The notes: generated from the letters alone by a model not told the origin. Counted from the first letter of the stretch, positions 1-8,846 are shown. The stretch: 64,000 nt of DNA from an uncultured Alphaproteobacteria bacterium (GCA_903893805.1 CAITNM010000041.1:1-64000), one strand, 5' to 3'. Numbers and translations are program-made.

Positions 1-4
1 AGCA

Positions 5-130
5 AGTGTTACCTTGTTTGTTAAAAGCTACCGCGGTTATCTTGTTGATTAGACAAGACCCTGGTACCGCAAGTTCTAACCTTAGGCTATTAACCTAATG
101 CCAGCTTGGGTGCGTATACGGTGTCACACT
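5..130. other. possible structured RNA (strand and family unknown)
   Basis: No long reading frame covers this stretch, but it folds on paper. A closing helix pairs 5-9 (AGTGT) with 126-130 (ACACT), followed after an internal loop by 11-13 with 120-122. Inside, 33-37 (GCGGT) pairs with 66-70 (ACCGC), continuing to 41-45 (CTTGT) with 53-57 (ACAAG), and 82-86 pairs with 94-98 as a separate hairpin. I compared it by eye with tmRNA, RNase P, 6S, SRP RNA and common riboswitches and recognise none. The pairings work on either strand. It could be a small RNA, a leader or chance. Confidence 0.25.
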
Positions 131-211
131 AAAATGCGAAGCTATTTTGTTGAATTACATTCTTTCTTTTAGTCACATCATATTTTCTGAAATCCGCTAG
201 CTGACTTCAGC

Positions 212-505
212 TTATATATTAGTTATTAGAAATATCTTTTTCTGCGCAAAATAGGTATTTCCAGTTATTACTGTTCTTTGGTTACTCCACTTTTTAAGGC
301 ATTCTGCGGGAATGTCATCCACATTTAGTTCATGCAAATGTTCGCTTAAATTAATAGGAATATCTTGGTTGAGGCTTGATTTTCTAAGTCTGGATCTAAA
401 CTCAAGAGCTTTCAAAGAATGATTATATTGTTTGTTTCTTAAAAGGTGCCAAAAAACACGTTTGGCATGACGAGCAATTTTGGCATTAGGTTTTTGATTT
501 TTCAT
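212..505 (-). CDS. small hypothetical protein
   Basis: A 97-residue basic protein (pI clearly high, many Lys/Arg/Asn in the first 45 residues) with no signal peptide, membrane segment or motif that I recognise. A purine-rich AAGGAAAA lies about a dozen bases before the ATG, which is a slightly long ribosome-binding distance. It is transcribed in the same direction as hemE and hemH and sits about 180 bases beyond the end of hemH. It could be a real accessory gene or a chance ORF in AT-rich DNA; nothing in the context suggests a role. Confidence 0.35.
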   Translation of the reverse strand: MKNQKPNAKIARHAKRVFWHLLRNKQYNHSLKALEFRSRLRKSSLNQDIPINLSEHLHELNVDDIPAECLKKWSNQRTVITGNTYFAQKKIFLITNI

Positions 506-685
506 ATCTAAAGTTTTTTCCTTATCTATTTTTCAGAATCACCCTTCAGTAAGCAGAATATCGTTAATCAAAAAAACCTCAAAAATATATTATTATATCC
601 CAAACAACTTTAGATAAATTTTAGGGATGTGAGTGCTACTCACTGGACCCCATGGTCAAGCCATGTAGAATCAAGTTTTACTTCT

Positions 686-1579
686 TCAATGAAGAGTGTG
701 CTCAGGCAACCAGTCGTCGCACAGCATTTCCAAGCATTTTATGTATGAGGGGTTATCCCCCAAAGCTGGGACTCGTCCGTAAAAAGGAACTCCCCAGGTT
801 TTTGCTTTTTTTGCATAATCAATATCAAGTTCAACTAGGGTTTCTGAATGCTCAGAAACAAAAGATATTGGAACGACCACCACGGGTGTGGATTGTGACC
901 CTGCCTTTTTAAGCTCATCTTCTGTGGTTGGGGTCAACCATTTGAGCCTTCCCACTTTGCTTTGATAACAAATAACAAAATCAGTTCCATCAAAATCTTG
1001 CATTATAGCTGCAACGCTTGCCTCTATTTGCCGCTGATAGGGATCACCACCATCGATAACCTTCTGGGGCAATCCATGGGCAGAAAAAAGGATTCTGGGA
1101 ACCCCATGTTTCATTGCCTCGGTCAAGATTGGACTGATAAGTTCTTGGTGAGCTTTAACAAAATCTGGGTCATTGAAATAGCAGCACTCAATGACAGTTT
1201 TTGATTGCCATTGATGGGCTATTTTTTGCCACTCTTCAATGGACGATTTTGTGGTTGTTGTGGAAAACTGCGGATACAAGGGTAACAACACAACCTTAGA
1301 TGGGTTAAGGGCATTTACAACCTCCAGCGCAGCCCTTAAGTGCCTTGCTTGAATGAGAGTGTTTTCTAAAATAGGTGATTTTCCCCCTATTAAGGAATAA
1401 ATCCCCCTGGCTTTCTTGTCGCGAAAAAATGAAATATATCCTGCCAACAGGTAACGAACGGGGTTGGGTAAATTCAAAATAGCCCTGTCGTAAAACAAGT
1501 TAAACAAAAATGGTCGAACAGCCGCAAGAGAGTCTGGCCCACCAAGATTCATCAAAACAACCACAATCTTTTGTTTCAC
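686..1579 (-). CDS. hemH: ferrochelatase
   Basis: Inserts ferrous iron into protoporphyrin IX, the last step of haem synthesis; known family members act at the inner face of the cytoplasmic membrane. The 297-residue product opens with the family start VVVLMNLGGPDS and carries the metal-site histidine in SAHGLP (about residue 168) and the conserved acidic block SEHSETL (about 242-248). Length is slightly short of the usual 310-340. The ATG overlaps the TGA of hemE by four bases (ATGA), so the pair is translationally coupled as a hemE-hemH operon reading away from the candidate origin. Confidence 0.95.
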   Translation of the reverse strand: MKQKIVVVLMNLGGPDSLAAVRPFLFNLFYDRAILNLPNPVRYLLAGYISFFRDKKARGIYSLIGGKSPILENTLIQARHLRAALEVVNALNPSKVVLLPLYPQFSTTTTKSSIEEWQKIAHQWQSKTVIECCYFNDPDFVKAHQELISPILTEAMKHGVPRILFSAHGLPQKVIDGGDPYQRQIEASVAAIMQDFDGTDFVICYQSKVGRLKWLTPTTEDELKKAGSQSTPVVVVPISFVSEHSETLVELDIDYAKKAKTWGVPFYGRVPALGDNPSYIKCLEMLCDDWLPEHTLH

Positions 1580-2565
1580 TGCTGACTCCGCACCAAATCA
1601 ATAAACTCCTCAACATGTGATACTGGAGTTTCAGGAAGAATTCCGTGACCGAGGTTAACAATAAATGGTCGATCTTTTGAGAATTCTAAAATATTTAAAA
1701 CATCACCTTTGAAATTACCATCGAGAAGTTTTTGAGGATCAAGGTTCCCCTGCAAGCAAACGCTTGTGTTTTTTAGGGTAGAAAGCCCTGTGTCCTGGCT
1801 TACACCAAAACCAACTCCCAGATGTTGCAGATTATTTATGGCCTCTTGAGCGATCCCCTTACCGTAATAGATAATACTTGCCCCAGGCACTTGTTTTTGG
1901 ATCTGGTGAATGATTTGCTCAGTGGGCTCAAACAACCACTTCTGTTGAAGTTCGACTGGAACAGCTGCCGCCCATGATTCAAAAAGTTGCACAACGTTTG
2001 CCCCAGACTTTAGTTGACGAACTGCGTGATCAGAAATTACCGCAATAAGCTTTTCCATAAGCCTATCAAAAAGTGGCCAAGTTTTGGCAAGCGCAACCAA
2101 TCCCTCAAAGTTATTGGTCTTGCCCTCGCTTATCATGTACGAAGCAATTGTCCACGGACACCCAACAAACCCAATCAATGCTTTTTGTGAGTCCAACTCT
2201 CGTCTAACATTTTTTATTGATTCATAAATGATATGAATGTCTTCATGGATAGGTGTTTGCAGAAGCTCTTGCCAATTAGCGTGCTCAAGAATGGGACCAA
2301 CCCCCTCCTTAAAGTGAACGTTCTGACCTAAAAAATGTGGGATAACAAGAATATCACTAAAAATAATTGCCGCATCAAAATCAAAGCGAACAATTGGCTG
2401 AAGAGTTGCTTCCACAACCATTTCTTGGTTTAGGCAGAAATGCATGAAATTGGCTGTTTTTTTTCTCAAAGCCCTATATTCTGGCAAATAACGACCTGCT
2501 TGCCGCATTATCCAAATGGGTTTTTGAGTTTCGGTATGACCGTTTAACGCCTGAACAATCTTCAT
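1576..2565 (-). CDS. hemE: uroporphyrinogen decarboxylase
   Basis: Removes four acetate carboxyls from uroporphyrinogen III to give coproporphyrinogen III. The 329-residue protein shows the family signature MRQAGRYLPEYR at about 20-31, the catalytic-Asp region FDFDAAIIFSDILV at about 65-78, and the second signature GFVGCPWTIASYMI. It is the first gene of the hemE-hemH operon, and its start faces the DnaA-box cluster at 2,649-2,865. That arrangement, hemE directly beside the replication origin, is established for Caulobacter and also seen in Rickettsia. Confidence 0.96.
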   Translation of the reverse strand: MKIVQALNGHTETQKPIWIMRQAGRYLPEYRALRKKTANFMHFCLNQEMVVEATLQPIVRFDFDAAIIFSDILVIPHFLGQNVHFKEGVGPILEHANWQELLQTPIHEDIHIIYESIKNVRRELDSQKALIGFVGCPWTIASYMISEGKTNNFEGLVALAKTWPLFDRLMEKLIAVISDHAVRQLKSGANVVQLFESWAAAVPVELQQKWLFEPTEQIIHQIQKQVPGASIIYYGKGIAQEAINNLQHLGVGFGVSQDTGLSTLKNTSVCLQGNLDPQKLLDGNFKGDVLNILEFSKDRPFIVNLGHGILPETPVSHVEEFIDLVRSQQ

Positions 2566-2567
2566 AC

Positions 2568-2880
2568 TAATAATAATATATATATTTAAAGGTTTTAGTG
2601 TTGGTAGTAGTGCTTGTGCAAAAGCCTAATCCCAAGGTTGTCCCCATCTTATCCACAAGATTTTCTTTTTGTATAGAGGGTTGAATCCCTATGTGAGTTG
2701 GTTGTGTGAAATTTTTTCTAAACTGGGGATATTTTTTGTTTGTGTGTTTACAACTGGTGTATAAGTTACAGAATTTCATGGCTAACTAAGCATTTATGCA
2801 CAGGGGGTTTTTTTACACAATGTTTGCACAGTGCTTATGTGTATTTTTCCACAATTTTATGCACACGTTTTGAGGTTGTT
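2568..2880. other. candidate chromosomal replication origin (oriC) with DnaA boxes
   Basis: The 290-base gap between hemE and lnt contains three perfect DnaA boxes (TTATNCACA): 2649-2657 TTATCCACA, 2794-2802 TTATGCACA and 2857-2865 TTATGCACA, all on the + strand. Three more match at 8 of 9 positions: 2811-2819 TTTTACACA, 2845-2853 TTTTCCACA and, on the - strand, 2756-2764. A weaker 7/9 site is at 2822-2830. An almost pure A/T stretch at about 2567-2592 next to hemE could be the unwinding element. The last box overlaps the stop codon of lnt. The alphaproteobacterial precedent of an origin next to hemE supports the call; function is inferred. Confidence 0.8.
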
Positions 2881-4293
2881 GTTGCGCAAGTAATTGATAA
2901 AACTACGATAAAGCGTTTGTGGTAAATGGGTTGGAAGATATGCATCGATAAAACCAATTTTATTAAGTTCTAATTGCTGGAGTATTTCCCCATAGCTATC
3001 AATAACTGCACTAATACCATTGTTAGCTACACGTATTAGGGGTAGCCCTTCTTCGATGGCGCGTACCTGTACAATTTTAAGGTGCTGATAGGGGCCACTG
3101 GTTATTCCATACCAAGCATCATTCGTAATGTTTAACAGCCACTGGGGACGGTCTGTGGGGTCAATAACGGCCCCACTAAAAATAGCTTCATAGCATATAA
3201 GAGGACTAAATGAGGGAATGCCGGATACGCGAATTGTTCGTGGTCCTGTTCCTGCAGAATAATCAATGCTTCCATTGGTAAGTTTTGGAAGGGGGTTTAG
3301 AGAACGTAGGGGAACATATTCACCAAATGGTACCAAATGAAATTTATCGAATGTGGCATGAATCAGTCCCTTACTATCAATAACCTGAAGGCAACTGAAA
3401 GTTTTTTCTGGATTGTGCATTTTTCTTGGTGCGCCTGTAATCAAGTAACCTTGATTAATAAAGCTACCTAGATGAGCCGAAAAATCAACATGGGCATCAA
3501 GTGGAATAGTTATAGCGGCCTCTGGCCAAATGGTTACATGAACTGGTTTTTCACCATCTGCTTTAGATAGTATTTCTAAAATTGATAAATTCTTTTCAAA
3601 AAAATCAGGGCGCCATTTTTCACGCTGATCAACTGATGGTTGAACTAATCGTAAGCAGATTTCAGTATTTAATTGTGGTGATTTTAAACGCTGATTTCCT
3701 TCAATCCAAAAACAGAGGAGGGCGCCGAAAATACCTATTCCAAGCCATTTTTGTTTTGTGTATAAAACAACAGCAGCTGCGGTTGTTAAAAATGATAATC
3801 CAAAGATTCCAAAAAACCTGGTGCATTGTAAAAGCGGTAAATCCCACACATAGCCGTTTAAATTCCACGGAAAACCAGTGAATAAAAAGCTTCTTGCTAT
3901 TTCGCTTAAGCACCAACCAAGAAAAAACATCCATGCAAATGCAACTGTGTTTTCCTTGAAAAAATAGCTTGGCAAAATAAATACAGTTGGAAATATACCA
4001 ATAATAATTGGCATGCAAATTAACCCAATAGGCATGGCCTCGGGAATACCATATACATTAAAGGCCCAAGCCACCCAATAAAGCTGAGTCAAAAAGAAAA
4101 AGAAAAAAAAGATAAACGTTTGTTTGAAAAAGTTGTAAAAACAAGTCTGTGTTTGAACATGCGAAAGCAGCACATAAATAGATAAAAACAAAGCAACAGG
4201 TTGGTTAAATGGTGAGAACGCAAGTCCACCAACAATGGAAAAAAGTATTAAAAATTTTGAATTAATTAAAGTGTGTTTTAATGACTTGTTCAT
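2857..4293 (-). CDS. lnt: apolipoprotein N-acyltransferase
   Basis: Adds the third acyl chain to the N-terminal cysteine of lipoproteins in the inner membrane. The 478-residue protein has about six hydrophobic segments in its first 200 residues, followed by a nitrilase-type domain. The catalytic triad motifs are visible in order: Glu in WPEAA, Lys in FDKFHLVPFGEYVPLR and Cys in PLICYEA. The gene runs toward the candidate origin and its stop codon lies within the last DnaA box. It is divergent from the mlaC-like gene across only about 50 bases. Confidence 0.95.
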   Translation of the reverse strand: MNKSLKHTLINSKFLILFSIVGGLAFSPFNQPVALFLSIYVLLSHVQTQTCFYNFFKQTFIFFFFFFLTQLYWVAWAFNVYGIPEAMPIGLICMPIIIGIFPTVFILPSYFFKENTVAFAWMFFLGWCLSEIARSFLFTGFPWNLNGYVWDLPLLQCTRFFGIFGLSFLTTAAAVVLYTKQKWLGIGIFGALLCFWIEGNQRLKSPQLNTEICLRLVQPSVDQREKWRPDFFEKNLSILEILSKADGEKPVHVTIWPEAAITIPLDAHVDFSAHLGSFINQGYLITGAPRKMHNPEKTFSCLQVIDSKGLIHATFDKFHLVPFGEYVPLRSLNPLPKLTNGSIDYSAGTGPRTIRVSGIPSFSPLICYEAIFSGAVIDPTDRPQWLLNITNDAWYGITSGPYQHLKIVQVRAIEEGLPLIRVANNGISAVIDSYGEILQQLELNKIGFIDAYLPTHLPQTLYRSFINYLRNNNLKTCA

Positions 4294-4343
4294 GTTTATA
4301 TGATACTATCAACAGATGTTTTGTATTAAATGGAATTTAGGTA

Positions 4344-4922
4344 ATGCTAAAGATTTTTCATATTATCCCTTTTATTTGTTTATGTATATTCCCTGTTGCT
4401 GGGGCGGAAGTATCTTCTGAGGTAGCAGCGGCTGGATTTATTGAAAAGCTAGTTAACGATGCGCTTGGAATTGTTAACCATAGTGGTATGTCGGAAGATG
4501 AAAAACGCAAGGGATTAAGTGAATGTGTTAATAAGGATTTGGATATTGATCGCATTACACAAGCTGTTTTTGCCCCGTTGGGGTACAAGGATTTGTCAGA
4601 CGAAGACAAAGAAAAAGTAAAAGAATTCATGAAAAAATACCTAGTTGATTTTTACGCAGGCGAAGGAAAGCTGTCAGCAATGGTGAATGCAAAGCTTTCA
4701 GGTAAGTTGGTTGCCGCACCAAAAGAAAAAGATTTTTCAGTTAAAACTAATTTTAAAAAAGATTCATCATCGGTCGAAATTGTTTGGATTACGGATGGCC
4801 AGAGAGTTTATTACGTTGAAATAGCTGGATTTAACCAAATCACAACGTTGCGTTCTGAAATGAAATCAGCTGTTGGGACCGGAACTTTAATGGAGTATAT
4901 TAATAAACGATCGGCTAAGTAG
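4344..4922 (+). CDS. MlaC/Ttg2D-type periplasmic phospholipid-binding protein
   Basis: A 192-residue exported protein whose first 20 residues form a clear Sec signal (hydrophobic run ending in VAGA). The rest resembles the MlaC/Ttg2D/HpnM family, which carries phospholipids between outer and inner membranes: the core helices around IDRITQAVFAPLGYKDLSDE and the FMKKYLVDFYAGEGKL block match the family's usual pattern. No other mla gene is nearby, so the substrate is inferred from the fold. Its length matches the family. The gene is divergent from lnt. Confidence 0.75.
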   Translation: MLKIFHIIPFICLCIFPVAGAEVSSEVAAAGFIEKLVNDALGIVNHSGMSEDEKRKGLSECVNKDLDIDRITQAVFAPLGYKDLSDEDKEKVKEFMKKYLVDFYAGEGKLSAMVNAKLSGKLVAAPKEKDFSVKTNFKKDSSSVEIVWITDGQRVYYVEIAGFNQITTLRSEMKSAVGTGTLMEYINKRSAK

Positions 4923-4932
4923 TCTTTAAAAA

Positions 4933-5214
4933 ATGCAAAAAAATTTATTTGGTACAAAATTAGAAGTTGTAAAAAAAGACCATATCAAGGAAAAGCCAAA
5001 ATCTTCTTTCCCTGACCTTTCGATTGCGAAGGGGCTTCATAAACAAGAGGCAACCTCCGAATCAGTTTTCTGGCATAGAATTTTACTAAATAAAGCCATT
5101 CGTCAGCAAAAATCAGTGCAATTTCTGAAAATTTTGTCAAATGAAACTGGCATTAAAAAGGGATTTAAAGACTCTTACTTAGCAATTTTAGATAGCTTAA
5201 AGCGAGGGAGTTAA
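4933..5214 (+). CDS. small hypothetical protein
   Basis: A 93-residue, Lys-rich soluble protein starting 10 bases after the mlaC-like gene, so probably co-transcribed with it. There is no convincing ribosome-binding site (run of A before the ATG), no signal peptide and no recognisable domain. Its last 18 bases overlap the end of the convergent gene at 5197-5709. The tight spacing behind mlaC is the main reason for keeping it. Confidence 0.45.
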   Translation: MQKNLFGTKLEVVKKDHIKEKPKSSFPDLSIAKGLHKQEATSESVFWHRILLNKAIRQQKSVQFLKILSNETGIKKGFKDSYLAILDSLKRGS

Positions 5215-5709
5215 GGTGGTTAACGACATTGAATTGTCGCCTGATTTTAGACTCACTTCTCTTTCAAGCATTTTTTCTAAATCTTTTTGATCAAAACTTT
5301 GCTGATTAATCTGTATTATTTTTTCTTTCAGTTTTCGTTTCTTTGGTTTATCATTTTTTTGTTCTAAATCAGACGCTTGCGAAGCGAGTGCTTTTGTTTC
5401 TTTGGTTGTTTTCATGGCTGGTGCAATGCTATTGGCTAACCACGCTGCATGCTCTTCATGCTGAATGCACTGCTTGGTTAAGGTTGGTAAATCTTTAAGG
5501 CTTCCCTGCGAAAGTTCTTTTAAAAGTTTCTGCATAATAGAAAGAGCAGTTTTGGCTATTTTTTTTAAATCAGCATTTTCTAATTTAGAGTAGTGAGCCT
5601 CCGCATTTTCAATGGAGGCTTTACACCTAAATGTTGCTTCATGGGATGACATAGCGTTGCATATTGGAAAACACAAAATGCTAAACATAACGGCCATTAT
5701 TGAAATCAC
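5197..5709 (-). CDS. exported hypothetical protein
   Basis: A 170-residue protein with an N-terminal hydrophobic segment (FSILCFPICNA) that looks like a signal peptide, then a mostly helical, Lys/Glu-rich body with a strongly charged stretch near residues 115-130. The listed start is GTG; an in-frame ATG at 5697 four codons later gives an equally good signal. It directly follows hemY with a one-base gap and probably ends that operon. I recognise no family. Confidence 0.5.
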   Translation of the reverse strand: MISIMAVMFSILCFPICNAMSSHEATFRCKASIENAEAHYSKLENADLKKIAKTALSIMQKLLKELSQGSLKDLPTLTKQCIQHEEHAAWLANSIAPAMKTTKETKALASQASDLEQKNDKPKKRKLKEKIIQINQQSFDQKDLEKMLEREVSLKSGDNSMSLTTLTPSL

Positions 5710-5710
5710 A

Positions 5711-7057
5711 CTAAACTACCTGGCAAATGCGCGTTGTCTCTATGTCACCCTTAACGTGTCGTTGAGGTGAGGAGGTTTCTTGCCAGTAAATCTGATCTAC
5801 AGTCAAACAATTACTGCAGATGAGTTGCCATTTATCAAAATGATTATGGCAAGAGTTACATTGCCATTCATAGTCTGATGAAATTTGTGATGCTCGGTGC
5901 CACCATTCACGCGCCAAATCAAATTGAGCTGGATGTTGAAGCTCCATTAGATCGGCCATGAGATTGCATCCCGTTCGAGTGTAGCCATGACTTAATAGGT
6001 TATCTAAGTGTTCCTTGGCTTGTCCCCATAGCTGCGCTTTCATGGCGCTGGAGGCGAGGCAGAATTGACTTTCAGGATGATCTTCTTGAGATGCCACAAG
6101 TTTTTCCATGGCTCGATAGCGATCAACTGGTTCCATTTCATGAAAAACTGAATCCCACAATAAACCAAGTGTTCTGTGAGGGTGCTGTTTGAAAGAATCA
6201 ATTAATAGTTTCTGCGCTTTTGAAAATGATTGATGACGAATGTAGTGCTCAACTAGCTGTTGAACATTTTCTGTCCAGTCAGGCGCTAAATCAAAAATCT
6301 TCAAATGTAATTTTTCTTTTTCGTTGCTAGCTAGAGAAGGTGTGTTTTGTAATTTTAGCCAGCTTAACATTGCTAGATGTCTAGACCATTGAACTTTTGA
6401 AACATATTTTGTTAGTTTGTTTTTATCTGTTTTTGGAAAAATTCCTTTTTGCGCAAGAAGAACGGTATTTAAAAGGTATTCACCTTGTAACCAAGGAGAG
6501 TCTGGTCTAATGGCAAGCGCCTTATTTATATATTCTTGCACAAGTTTGTGATCTTCTCTGTCTTTAGCTTGCAAAATAAGCCCACGAAGTCCAAGAAAGC
6601 TTGTGCGTCGGTCTTTTTGCATGGACATGTATTGCCGAGTTGCAGATTCTTCATCCCCCACCATGTATGAAGCTTGTGCTGCAATAAACTGGGTAAGAAG
6701 GTTGTCTGGCAATAGCTCACACGCTATAGCAATAACTTCTTTTGCTTCTTGATTTTGTCCTGCTGCAATGGCACTAAGTCCATCGATCAACAAGTTGTTC
6801 CCTTTTTGGATACGTTTTTTTTGAAGATATATCAAATAGTTCTGTGGAAGATTCCATAGCCATTTCCACAAATTATAAAGTGAAGCGACTAATCCAAAAA
6901 TAACAGTCAGGCAGGCCAGGAACAGGCCTATTGGTAGAGAAATAGAGTAATCAAACCAATTAAACTTTACCTCACCAGGATAGCTAGTAATGAGTACGCC
7001 GATAACGCAAAGAACACTAAGGGCAATGAAAAAGCGTAAGCCTTTGATAAGTGCCAT
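5711..7057 (-). CDS. hemY: HemY-like TPR membrane protein
   Basis: A 448-residue protein with two membrane segments in the first 65 residues (about 8-25 and 42-64) matching the HemY N-terminal domain, then TPR-like helical repeats. Near the C-terminus a small zinc-ribbon is visible, with CNSCH and CSNC pairs about 15 residues apart. HemY of this type is not the old 'HemY' oxidase; its precise role near haem synthesis is unsettled. The start codon overlaps the stop of the Mic60-like gene by one base (TAATG), so translation is coupled. Gene order with Mic60 is typical of alphaproteobacteria. Confidence 0.85.
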   Translation of the reverse strand: MALIKGLRFFIALSVLCVIGVLITSYPGEVKFNWFDYSISLPIGLFLACLTVIFGLVASLYNLWKWLWNLPQNYLIYLQKKRIQKGNNLLIDGLSAIAAGQNQEAKEVIAIACELLPDNLLTQFIAAQASYMVGDEESATRQYMSMQKDRRTSFLGLRGLILQAKDREDHKLVQEYINKALAIRPDSPWLQGEYLLNTVLLAQKGIFPKTDKNKLTKYVSKVQWSRHLAMLSWLKLQNTPSLASNEKEKLHLKIFDLAPDWTENVQQLVEHYIRHQSFSKAQKLLIDSFKQHPHRTLGLLWDSVFHEMEPVDRYRAMEKLVASQEDHPESQFCLASSAMKAQLWGQAKEHLDNLLSHGYTRTGCNLMADLMELQHPAQFDLAREWWHRASQISSDYEWQCNSCHNHFDKWQLICSNCLTVDQIYWQETSSPQRHVKGDIETTRICQVV

Positions 7058-7968
7058 TAAGGAATACTCTCCTGTGTTGTGTTTGTTGGTGGGGTTTGAT
7101 TTCCTAGAATTGTTTGCTTAACCCAGTTTTGTACTTTTTCCGCAAACAAAGAATACTCTTCATCTAGTGATATACGTTCTGCTACGTGCTTTGCCCACAA
7201 TCCAACTGATTGGATCTGAATATTCTTTGCAAAAGAATAAGCCAACTTCAAGTCTTGTGCTTCAAGAGCATCAGCAATTGGTTGAAGAGGGCTTTCATCA
7301 CTTTGATTAGCTTTTTCTATTTTGATGTTCCCATGAAAAGTGGAAGCAATTTTTTCTAACCATTTGGGGAGACTACTTTTTGCTTTTGGTGGTGTGTAGT
7401 TTTTTCGTATATCTTCAAAAGCGTTTTTAAGTTGCATAAAGCTTAGGGGAAGGCGAGATGAAAACTGCTGTAAAGTCTTATATCCAGGGAAAGCTGAACA
7501 TTCTTTAGGAAGGCTTGAGAGTATCCCAGAGAATGGTTCGTTCAGCCTAATTTTTTCACCAATTCGATCAAGTGTGTCCAAAGTAGTTTTTTTGATCAAA
7601 TTAACTGAAGGCAGATTACCTTGTTGAGCAGTTGCTGTTTTAAGTAATATTAGCGATTTAACGGTTTTCGCATGCTGATTTTGCAATGCGACAAATCGCT
7701 GATTTAATTCATTAAAACGCTGTTCGATATTTTTTATATGGGCAGAGTGCTGCTTATGAAGTTCAGTATTTTTTTTATCAGATACCATCTGAGTTTGCGG
7801 AAATGGTTTTTGATAAGTTAACAACAGGCAAACTATAAGCGCAGGAAGCTGCGCCAGGAGTAGCACTGGCCAATATTTTTTTATAGCGTGTCCATTTTTA
7901 CGGAGCAATTCTTTAACCAAAAATTTATCTGGTTGAGGAATTGTTTTTTTAGTTTGTTGTGACATCAA
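7057..7968 (-). CDS. Mic60/mitofilin-like inner-membrane protein
   Basis: A 303-residue protein with a cytoplasmic N-terminus, one membrane helix at about 34-50, a coiled coil at about 70-115 (repeated Leu/Gln/Asn heptads), and a C-terminal helical segment ending in SVGLWAKHVAERISLDEEY that resembles the mitofilin domain. Alphaproteobacterial Mic60 is known to sit immediately upstream of hemY and to bend membranes at crista-like structures. Here it overlaps the upstream zinc-ribbon gene by 20 bases and hemY by one base. The family call rests on layout and synteny more than on strong motif identity. Confidence 0.7.
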   Translation of the reverse strand: MMSQQTKKTIPQPDKFLVKELLRKNGHAIKKYWPVLLLAQLPALIVCLLLTYQKPFPQTQMVSDKKNTELHKQHSAHIKNIEQRFNELNQRFVALQNQHAKTVKSLILLKTATAQQGNLPSVNLIKKTTLDTLDRIGEKIRLNEPFSGILSSLPKECSAFPGYKTLQQFSSRLPLSFMQLKNAFEDIRKNYTPPKAKSSLPKWLEKIASTFHGNIKIEKANQSDESPLQPIADALEAQDLKLAYSFAKNIQIQSVGLWAKHVAERISLDEEYSLFAEKVQNWVKQTILGNQTPPTNTTQESIP

Positions 7969-8791
7969 CGTGAACCTGATCTACTTGCAAATTTGCTGGA
8001 ATTTTAGCTGCACTTTTAAAGGGTAGCTGTTCTCCTGATTGCAGTAAATCCTGTTTCCATTTATAGGGCCAAACGCGAATTTGACAAAGTCCATGTTCGT
8101 TAGGAGATTCTTCCGGTAGACATGTACCCCATGCGGTAATTTGGAGATTGTGCAATGGTATAGCTAACGGTCCCGGGTTTTTAACATTACCGACAACAAT
8201 GATTTTTTGATGGTCTTCATCTGTTTTTTGAGTGTTTTCATCAATAATTGGTTTAACGTCATACTGAATATTTTCAATGCTAATTTCTCCTGGTGTTACA
8301 GAAATCTGTGCATCGTCTGTTGTTGAAAGTAGTAAAGATGAGGGATTAAATTGCATAGCAACAAGCGCTAAAGCAATAGTTCCTCCTAAAATAATCAGAC
8401 TCCATAAAGTGATTCGGACCAGGCTTTTCCACTTTTGTGGTTTTAAAACTTCTTTTGGTTGAGCTTGTTGCTGTGAATACGCGCGATCTTCTCGTGATGT
8501 AAATGCTACATCTGCTTCACGTGGCGAGGATTGATACGCATAATTTGCTGATTGTCTTTGATACAGCAAAGAAATATCAGTTAAATTTCTAAAGGGTTGT
8601 TCAGGTGCGGCAACCTTATATTCTGGTTGATTCATGTTGACTGATTCTTTTTTTAGTTCCCACCATTGTTCATGGCAATTAGAGCACGCCAGCTGCACAC
8701 CTTGACCGCTGTTATCGGGTAAGTGCGTGTAATTCAGTCGGCTAGCATCAAGTCGATACTGCTTGTGGCATCTTGGGCAAGAAACGATCAC
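7949..8791 (-). CDS. zinc-ribbon (MJ0042-type) membrane protein
   Basis: A 280-residue protein starting with GTG. The first 45 residues hold a zinc ribbon (CPRC at 5-8 and CSNC at about 36-39), followed by a Gln/Ser-rich linker and one membrane helix near 130-148. The C-terminal, probably periplasmic, half has the look of the DUF3426 beta domain found with such ribbons in proteobacteria. It is the first gene of a zinc-ribbon/Mic60/HemY operon, overlapping the next gene by 20 bases. Its molecular role is not known. Confidence 0.75.
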   Translation of the reverse strand: MIVSCPRCHKQYRLDASRLNYTHLPDNSGQGVQLACSNCHEQWWELKKESVNMNQPEYKVAAPEQPFRNLTDISLLYQRQSANYAYQSSPREADVAFTSREDRAYSQQQAQPKEVLKPQKWKSLVRITLWSLIILGGTIALALVAMQFNPSSLLLSTTDDAQISVTPGEISIENIQYDVKPIIDENTQKTDEDHQKIIVVGNVKNPGPLAIPLHNLQITAWGTCLPEESPNEHGLCQIRVWPYKWKQDLLQSGEQLPFKSAAKIPANLQVDQVHVDVTTN

Positions 8792-8846
8792 AACTATTCA
8801 TTTTTTGTAGTATTGGTGTCATTCTAATCGTTTTTGCAGAGCGCTG

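Noticed and set aside
28-40. Resemblance of GCTACCGCGGTTAT to the 530 loop of small-subunit rRNA
   Set aside because: Only about a dozen bases match and the flanks do not follow rRNA; no rRNA gene is present.
190-215. CTGAA...TTCAG inverted repeat at the end of the first ORF as a terminator
   Set aside because: The pairing is interrupted and the trailing sequence is mixed A/T without a proper T tract.
627-660. Hairpins GTGAGT-GCT-ACTCAC and GACC-CCAT-GGTC downstream of hemH
   Set aside because: The stems are short and no T run follows on the - strand, so a terminator is not supported.
2567-2779. 70-residue ORF on the - strand in the hemE-lnt gap
   Set aside because: It lies in the DnaA-box cluster, has a low-complexity C-terminus and no ribosome-binding site; the stretch is better explained as an origin.
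2740-2925. 61-residue + strand ORF across the gap and the end of lnt
   Set aside because: It overlaps DnaA boxes and lnt and has no motif or ribosome-binding site; it is a chance frame.
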